Origin: Akkermansia muciniphila | GTDB taxonomy: Bacteria > Verrucomicrobiota > Verrucomicrobiia > Verrucomicrobiales > Akkermansiaceae | Direction of reading: 5' to 3' | NCBI GenBank assembly: GCA_945883695.1 | Contig: CAMCYK010000001.1 | Span: forward strand, 40,730 to 104,729 | Length of the DNA stretch: 64,000 nucleotides | Shown: positions 58,643 to 64,000 of the stretch, in pieces | Layout: each line of letters begins with the position of its first letter | Position numbering within the stretch: position 1 is the stretch's first letter | The notes under the pieces: generated by a model | The model's input: the letters and a program-made list of their open reading frames with translations, nothing else | Database searches by the model: none | What the model was told of the DNA's origin: nothing | Translations under genes and position numbers: made by a program

Positions 58643-60277
58643 ATGGAAATTCCTTACATTGTCACCCCGCGCAAGGACACGGGCCTCTTCAACTCGAAGA
58701 TCGCCATCTGGCTGTTCCTCGCGTCGGAAGTCATGCTTTTCGGCGGGTTTTTCTCCGCCTACATCTTCCTCCGCCTCGGTGCGGACTTCCCGTGGCCGGA
58801 ACGCACGCTGCCGGTGCTGCCGGGCCTCATCAACACCTTCGTGCTGATCGGTTCGTCGGTCACCGTGGTCTTCGCCTGGGCCGCGCTGAAGATGCGCCAG
58901 TGGGGCAAATTCCAGCTCTACATGAGCATCACGATCGTCTGCGCCCTGGTTTTCATGGTGCTCAAGGGCATCGAATACAACGTGAAGTTCCACCACCAGG
59001 CCGTCCGCTTGCAGGATTACGCCGTGGTCGAAGGTCACCTCGGCTACAAGATGAAGGACGGCGTCCACCCGGAGCACGGCGAGAAGCCGGCGGACGACCA
59101 GTTTGTCAAGGATGCCAAGGGCTCCAAGATCGAGGAGAACGTGGTCAATTTCGAAGCCTCCGAGATCAGCTTCAACACCGTTCGTTACCACCGTCCGTGG
59201 GTGGAGGCCCTGATCGCCCGGGCCGCCGAGCGGAACGCGACGGTCAAGCTCGCCGCAAAGCTCGACCTCCAGACCGCCCCCGGCGAGGGGGTCACCTTCG
59301 AAGCGGGCACGCCCCTCGATCTCGATCTGCTGGATTCCATCAAGAAGGCCCACCTCGCCGCCCGCGAGAACAACGGCGGGATCCGCACCCGCAACCTCCG
59401 CGAGCAATGGGCGAAGGCCCACGCCGCCAATCCCGGCAAGCGGGATTGGGAGCTGGTCGACCAGGTCGTGATCGACCAGGCGGCGATCGCCGCAAGCCTG
59501 ATGCCGGAGCAATCCTCGGTCATCTTCAACGTGGTGTCCGCGGTCGATTTCCGCTTCAGGCCGCGCGACATCCGGGAAGCGCCGACCAGCGGGGAACTGC
59601 GCGACGGCACCGCCCTCAAGGGCAAGCTGCTCGACAGCCCGATGGGGTTCCACTACGTCGACGCCATCGATTTCCGCCACCTGGTGATGAAGGCGGAGGA
59701 CAAGGGGATCACTCCCGAGATCGCGATCGAAAACTCCTGGCTGCTCAAGGAAAACCCCGAACTGAAGGAGATCTGGGAGAAACAGCAGGTAGCCCTCGGC
59801 CAGCTCGCCGCCGAACTTGCGACCCACGGCCGGGTTCCGACCGACAAGGACAAGTACCGGATCGGCTGGCAGGAAATGGCCTACTACTCTGAGACCGACA
59901 TCGCCGACGTCCGGATCACGCCGCGGAAGTTCTCGATGCCCAAGGTGAAGGAGAACCTCAAGGAGCAGTTCTTCGGCCCCGACTACGACATCCGGAAGTT
60001 TCCCCACCTGTCGGTGCCGCGGGAACAGGTGCAATTCGCCTCCAAGTTCGCTCCGGCGTGGAATACCTACTACGCCGTCTATTTCACCATGACCGGCCTC
60101 CACGGCCTCCACGTCATCGGCGGCGCGCTGGTGCTCGCCTACTACCTGTTCTTTGGCAAGAAGATGTATCTCAGCAATCCCGAGTGGCTCGCCAACCGGG
60201 TGGAAGTCGGCGGCCTGTTCTGGCACTTCGTCGACTTGGTCTGGATCTTCCTGTTCCCGATCCTCTACCTCATGTAG
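58643..60277 (+). CDS. ctaE: Cytochrome c oxidase subunit III with ~355-aa internal insertion
   Basis: IWLFLASEVMLFGGFFSAYIF N-terminal helices; TMTGLHGLHVIGG and VGGLFWHFVDLVWIFLFPILYL C-terminal helices; long soluble segment between. Confidence 0.92.
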   Translation: MEIPYIVTPRKDTGLFNSKIAIWLFLASEVMLFGGFFSAYIFLRLGADFPWPERTLPVLPGLINTFVLIGSSVTVVFAWAALKMRQWGKFQLYMSITIVCALVFMVLKGIEYNVKFHHQAVRLQDYAVVEGHLGYKMKDGVHPEHGEKPADDQFVKDAKGSKIEENVVNFEASEISFNTVRYHRPWVEALIARAAERNATVKLAAKLDLQTAPGEGVTFEAGTPLDLDLLDSIKKAHLAARENNGGIRTRNLREQWAKAHAANPGKRDWELVDQVVIDQAAIAASLMPEQSSVIFNVVSAVDFRFRPRDIREAPTSGELRDGTALKGKLLDSPMGFHYVDAIDFRHLVMKAEDKGITPEIAIENSWLLKENPELKEIWEKQQVALGQLAAELATHGRVPTDKDKYRIGWQEMAYYSETDIADVRITPRKFSMPKVKENLKEQFFGPDYDIRKFPHLSVPREQVQFASKFAPAWNTYYAVYFTMTGLHGLHVIGGALVLAYYLFFGKKMYLSNPEWLANRVEVGGLFWHFVDLVWIFLFPILYLM

Positions 60278-60334
60278 GGCTCACGCTCTCCGGTTTTCAC
60301 ATTCCCAGCTTTTCAATTTCCAGCATTTCAATCC

Positions 60335-60703
60335 ATGGCCGATTCCCCTGAAGCAATCCAGAAGTCGCTCCGCCTTTACAAGCTGATCGGGGGCGTCCTG
60401 TTCGCCGGCACCATCATCACGGTGATGGTGGCCACCGTGCCTTGGCTCGACGTGGGCGGCCACGGCTTCGACCTCTGGGACATGGTCCTGGGCCTGGCGA
60501 TCGCCACGGTGAAGGCCTCGCTGGTGGCCGCGATTTTCATGCACCTCAACCACGAGAAGAGCTTGATCTACCTGCTCTTCGGCATGGGAATTTTCTTCGC
60601 CGTGGCGATGGCGGCGCTGATCGGTCTCGCGAAGTGGGATCCCATCCATTACAACGGATTCAACACCGGAGTTCCCGGGTCCGAGGAGGTCGAACGTTGG
60701 TAG
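60335..60703 (+). CDS. ctaF: Cytochrome c oxidase subunit IV
   Basis: IATVKASLVAAIFMHLNHEKSLIYLLFG. Confidence 0.85.
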   Translation: MADSPEAIQKSLRLYKLIGGVLFAGTIITVMVATVPWLDVGGHGFDLWDMVLGLAIATVKASLVAAIFMHLNHEKSLIYLLFGMGIFFAVAMAALIGLAKWDPIHYNGFNTGVPGSEEVERW

Positions 60704-60810
60704 CTGGACCAAGTGTCAGGTTTCAAAGACACCCCGTACCACGCCTTGCACGACCTCCGTTTCCGCCTCTATTGCCACTCGGAACCTCTCACTTCGAACT
60801 TATCACCACC

Positions 60811-61011
60811 ATGTCACTCCGAGCATTCCATATCGTTTTCGTGACCGTCAGCACCCTGCTTTTCGTGTTCCTCGCGGTATGGGCCTTCCTCTTCGCGGTG
60901 GACCGCACGCCGATGATCACGGCGCTCGGGGTCATCAGCGCCTCGGGCGCGGCCCTGATGCCCGTCTACGGAGTCTTTTTCTACCGCAAAGTCCGCAACC
61001 TCGTCCTCTGA
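60811..61011 (+). CDS. Small two-TM protein in oxidase operon
   Basis: MSLRAFHIVFVTVSTLLFVFLAVWAFLFAV...SASGAALMPVYGVFFYRK. Confidence 0.65.
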   Translation: MSLRAFHIVFVTVSTLLFVFLAVWAFLFAVDRTPMITALGVISASGAALMPVYGVFFYRKVRNLVL

Positions 61012-61017
61012 TCGGCC

Positions 61018-61230
61018 ATGAACGCTTCCCTACTCGCCTGCCTGACCTGCGCCAGGAATTTCGCGGACCACACCAACGCCATCGGGTGGTCGATTTTCTT
61101 CCTGCTGGCCATGATCCTGCCGTTGCTCGGCGGCGTGGTCTTCTTCATGGTCCGCCTCGCGCGCCGCGGCGAAGCCGACCTCGATCCTGAACTGCGTGAC
61201 GACCCACCTTCCGCCGCTCCCAGCCGCTGA
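61018..61230 (+). CDS. Small membrane protein with CLTCARNF N-terminus in oxidase operon
   Basis: MNASLLACLTCARNF...IFFLLAMILPLLGGVVFFMVRLARR. Confidence 0.65.
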   Translation: MNASLLACLTCARNFADHTNAIGWSIFFLLAMILPLLGGVVFFMVRLARRGEADLDPELRDDPPSAAPSR

Positions 61231-61245
61231 CGCCAATTTTCTCCC

Positions 61246-62031
61246 ATGAGTCCTTCGAAATACTTCGGTGCTCCCGAAATCTTCTCCGCGCACGGCGGCC
61301 GTGTCGACCACCTCATCGACGTGGTCCACTGGTTCATGATCGCGCTCGGCGTCGGCTGGTTCCTTTTCATCATCTATTGCCTGATCCGCTTCCGCTCGTC
61401 GGTGAACCCCAAAGCCTCCTATTCCGGAGTTCGCAACCACCTCTCCAGCCACCTCGAGATCGCGGTGGTGATCATCGAGGCCGTGCTGCTGCTCGGCTTT
61501 GCCCTCCCGCTCTGGAAAGAGCGCACCGATACTTGGGAGAAAGTGCAGAGGCTGGATCCCGTGCGCGTGCGGGTGATCGGCTGGCAATTCGGCTGGACCT
61601 ACCACTACCCCGGCCAGGATGGCAAGTTCGGCCGGATCGATCCGTTGGTGAGGACCGCGAACAGCGATCCCGCGATTGATTTCAACGATCCGAACGCCCA
61701 GGACGATTTCACCTCGCCGGTTCTCAAGATCGCCAAGGGGCGTCCCGCGATCCTCAACCTCTCGTCCAATGACGTGATCCACAATTATTCCATCGTGCCG
61801 ATGCGGATCCAGCAGGACGCCATCCCGGGCAAGCAGATTCCGATGTGGTTCACGCCGACCAAGGTGATGGAGACCAGCGTCGTCTGCGGCCAGCTCTGCG
61901 GCGAGGGCCATGCCAACATGGTCGGGCAGATGGAGGTGATCGACGACAAGGCGTTCCGCGAGTGGGCGGATGCGGAATCCGATCGCGCCCTCGAGTCGCG
62001 CGCCCCGAAGCCCGTGACCGCCAGCCGCTGA
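61246..62031 (+). CDS. ctaC: Cytochrome c oxidase subunit II
   Basis: Two TM helices, IGWQFGWTYHYPG, HNYSIVPMRIQQDAIPGKQIPMWF, CuA site CGQLCGEGHANM. Confidence 0.95.
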   Translation: MSPSKYFGAPEIFSAHGGRVDHLIDVVHWFMIALGVGWFLFIIYCLIRFRSSVNPKASYSGVRNHLSSHLEIAVVIIEAVLLLGFALPLWKERTDTWEKVQRLDPVRVRVIGWQFGWTYHYPGQDGKFGRIDPLVRTANSDPAIDFNDPNAQDDFTSPVLKIAKGRPAILNLSSNDVIHNYSIVPMRIQQDAIPGKQIPMWFTPTKVMETSVVCGQLCGEGHANMVGQMEVIDDKAFREWADAESDRALESRAPKPVTASR

Positions 62032-62151
62032 GCGTTGGAGTTTTCAAACGGGAAGTCCTACGGGGCTTCCCGTTTTGTTTTTTGCCACGGGCTTCCGGCG
62101 GACATCGATTTTCGGGAGCTATCGGCGCGGCAACGGTGTAGCCTGCCGGCC

Positions 62152-62466
62152 ATGGACGAGACCGAACGCGAGAACTTCCGCACCCTGCTCGGGGCGATCG
62201 GGAAAACGCGGATGCCCTTCGGCAAGTACGGACCCGCCGCGGTGCCGCCGCACGGGATGCCGATCCACGACCTGCCGATCGAATATCTCGTCTGGTTCAA
62301 GGAGCGCGGCTTTCCGAAAGGCCGGCTCGGCGAGTTGATGGCCGTGGTTTGCGAAATCAAGGAGGTCGGGATGGACACGGTCTTCGATCCCCTGCGCGAG
62401 GCAAATGGCGGGCGGGTGAGCTTCCATCCGGCACGGCCGCGCGAGGTGCGGTTCCAGAAGGAATGA
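62152..62466 (+). CDS. DUF3820-family protein
   Basis: RMPFGKYGPAAVPPHGMPIHDLPIEYLVWFKERGFPKGRLGELMAVVCEIK. Confidence 0.8.
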   Translation: MDETERENFRTLLGAIGKTRMPFGKYGPAAVPPHGMPIHDLPIEYLVWFKERGFPKGRLGELMAVVCEIKEVGMDTVFDPLREANGGRVSFHPARPREVRFQKE

Positions 62467-62501
62467 GGATCGTCCGCGAGCCCGCGGCTTGGTGCCCCGG
62501 C

Positions 62502-62536
62502 AAAAAAAAGCCCGCCCCGGGGTGGCCGGGGCGGGC
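62502..62536 (-). terminator. Rho-independent terminator of hpf
   Basis: Minus strand: GCCCGCCCCGG-ccacc-CCGGGGCGGGC followed by T8. Confidence 0.85.
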
Positions 62537-62553
62537 GGGTGGACGCTATTGCC

Positions 62554-63150
62554 TCAGGTGGTCTCGGCTGCGATGTCGATGGCACCGTACTCGCCGTCCT
62601 TGCGGCGGTAGATGATGGTCAGGCAGCCGCGGCGCGCGCTCTTGTAGAGCACGAAGGGCCGCTCCGAGAGTTCGAGTTCCATGACGGCGTCCTCCTTGTA
62701 CATCGTCTTGAGGCGATATTTCTCCGGATGAACCAGGAAGGGCTCGGGATCGTGCTCGGCCTCTTCCGGGTGGTCGATGATCTCGTCGCGGAAGAAGCGC
62801 TCGTCCAGATGGCGGATCGAGTCGTTGCGGGGCGGGCGCTTCAACTTCATGAGGCGCGTCTTGTGCTTGCGCATCCGGCGGGCGATCTTGTCGATGGTCT
62901 CGTCGATCGCGGCATACATGTCCTGCCCTTCGGTGTGGGCTTCAATGGTGATGTGGTTGGCGCAAAAGAGGATGATTTCGGCGATGTGCCGGTTCTTTTG
63001 TACGTCAAGAATGGCTTTGGCCTCGATGATTCGCGGGTAGTCGAGGTGGAGACCCTCGATTTTCTTTTGGGCGTAATCGCGCAGCGAGTCGGTCACAGCC
63101 TCATGGCGCACGGTGACGGTGAGGGGCAGGTTCACATTTGCAGTTTGCAT
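62554..63150 (-). CDS. hpf: Ribosome hibernation promoting factor, long form
   Basis: VRHEAVTDSLRDYAQKKIEGL N-terminal S30AE domain; C-terminal MELELSERPFVLYKSARRGCLTIIYRRKDGEYGAIDI. Confidence 0.93.
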   Translation of the reverse strand: MQTANVNLPLTVTVRHEAVTDSLRDYAQKKIEGLHLDYPRIIEAKAILDVQKNRHIAEIILFCANHITIEAHTEGQDMYAAIDETIDKIARRMRKHKTRLMKLKRPPRNDSIRHLDERFFRDEIIDHPEEAEHDPEPFLVHPEKYRLKTMYKEDAVMELELSERPFVLYKSARRGCLTIIYRRKDGEYGAIDIAAETT

Positions 63151-63333
63151 CTCTATTCTCCTGTTTGTTTGGGGTGAATGGACGGCGGTTTTATCCGCCT
63201 TATCCACCTAGCAGACTGCACCAGTTCCGATGATCTGGCCACCCCGTTCTTGGGAAAACGTGGCATTGCTTGCAGGAAGCGGGTTGCCGGCCATGCCCGG
63301 TAATCCCATTGTAAACACCAATCCGACTGAGAC

Positions 63334-63987
63334 TCAGCCAAGCCCGAGGGCGTCGGGGAGTCCGGAGACGGTTTCGACCAGCAGCCGGGCTCCGGCTGTC
63401 TGAAGCGCGGGCAGGTCGTGGTAGCCCCAGGCCACGGCGACGGCCGGGATTCCGGCGGCGCGGGCGGTGGCGATGTCGATGGTGGAGTCGCCGATGAAGC
63501 GGCAGTTCTCCGGCGGAAACGCCCAAAAGCGGGCGATTTGGAGGGCGGCCTCGGGGTCGGGCTTGCGCGGGGTTTCCGGGCGCTGGCCGAGGACCGGATC
63601 GAAGGGCACGCCGGGGAAGATCCGCTCGACGATCTCGACGGTGAAAGGGTGGGGTTTGTTGGAAAGGATCGCCAGCGGGAAGCCGGCGGCGGCGAGGGCG
63701 GCGAGGCATTCGCGAATGCCGGGGTAGGGCGCGGTGCCGTCCGGCCAGGTGAGGGCGTAGTCTTGCTTGAAGGCGGCTTCCACTTGATGGGCGAGGTCGT
63801 CGGGAGAGCCGGCGGGGACGGCCTTGCGGGCGAGTTCGAGCGAGCCGTTGCCGATGAAGGTGCGGATCGCCGGGGAGTCGTGGGTGGGCAGACCGAGCTG
63901 GCCGAGGCTGCGGTTCAGGGAGGCGGCGATCCCCGGGAGGGAATCGACCAGAGTGCCATCGAGATCGAAAATCAGGCCGGGACGCAT
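63334..63987 (-). CDS. HAD-family phosphatase, phosphoglycolate phosphatase-like
   Basis: LIFDLDGTLVDSLPGIAASLN, LAILSNKP, PRKPDPEAAL, FIGDSTIDIATARAAGI. Confidence 0.9.
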   Translation of the reverse strand: MRPGLIFDLDGTLVDSLPGIAASLNRSLGQLGLPTHDSPAIRTFIGNGSLELARKAVPAGSPDDLAHQVEAAFKQDYALTWPDGTAPYPGIRECLAALAAAGFPLAILSNKPHPFTVEIVERIFPGVPFDPVLGQRPETPRKPDPEAALQIARFWAFPPENCRFIGDSTIDIATARAAGIPAVAVAWGYHDLPALQTAGARLLVETVSGLPDALGLG

Positions 63988-64000
63988 TTCCGGCGGATCA

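Noticed and set aside
63200-63333. Possible tRNA between hpf and the HAD phosphatase
   Set aside because: No acceptor stem/T-loop GTTCRAAYC arrangement or cloverleaf could be built by eye.

Overview
GC-rich bacterial chromosomal window, most likely Verrucomicrobiota (Luteolibacter/Haloferula/Akkermansia-like gene content; inferred from protein style, not searched). No rRNA, tRNA, CRISPR array or intact IS element was recognised. Main blocks: (1) 0-15 kb: xylulokinase, CIA30-like protein, orphan CreC-like histidine kinase, recQ, and three autotransporter-type beta-strand-repeat passenger genes. One of these is intact with PEP-CTERM. Two are frame-disrupted, each by a short direct tandem duplication (10 bp and 16 bp). 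(2) 15-17.4 kb: low-MW tyrosine phosphatase and an in-frame RpiB-GlyA fusion. (3) 17.4-33.6 kb, minus strand: type IV pilus/T2SS-like operon (pilT, major pilin, PilM/N-like, Amuc_1100/PilO-like, secretin, pilB, pilC, second pilin) headed by a small ABC transporter. (4) purM-purF, followed by ~0.7 kb of non-coding DNA ending in a strong terminator. (5) EF-hand protein; an ECF-type sigma factor translationally coupled to a predicted anti-sigma/outer-membrane beta-barrel chimera; a divergent trypsin-like protease. (6) 44-62 kb: Alternative Complex III (actABCDEF), a CcoN/CcoO-like module whose subunit I lacks the CuB and haem-b3 ligands, and an aa3-type oxidase whose subunit III carries a ~355-aa insertion. 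(7) DUF3820, hpf, gph-like. Intergenic gaps carry recurrent degenerate short repeats (CAAGACGCAAGAC-, AAGTTCCAAGT-, GATCACT-type), some forming long inverted repeats. The best candidates for an undescribed system are the sigma/IM-OM chimera at 38.5-41 kb and the ligand-less CcoN-like subunit inside the ACIII-oxidase cluster.
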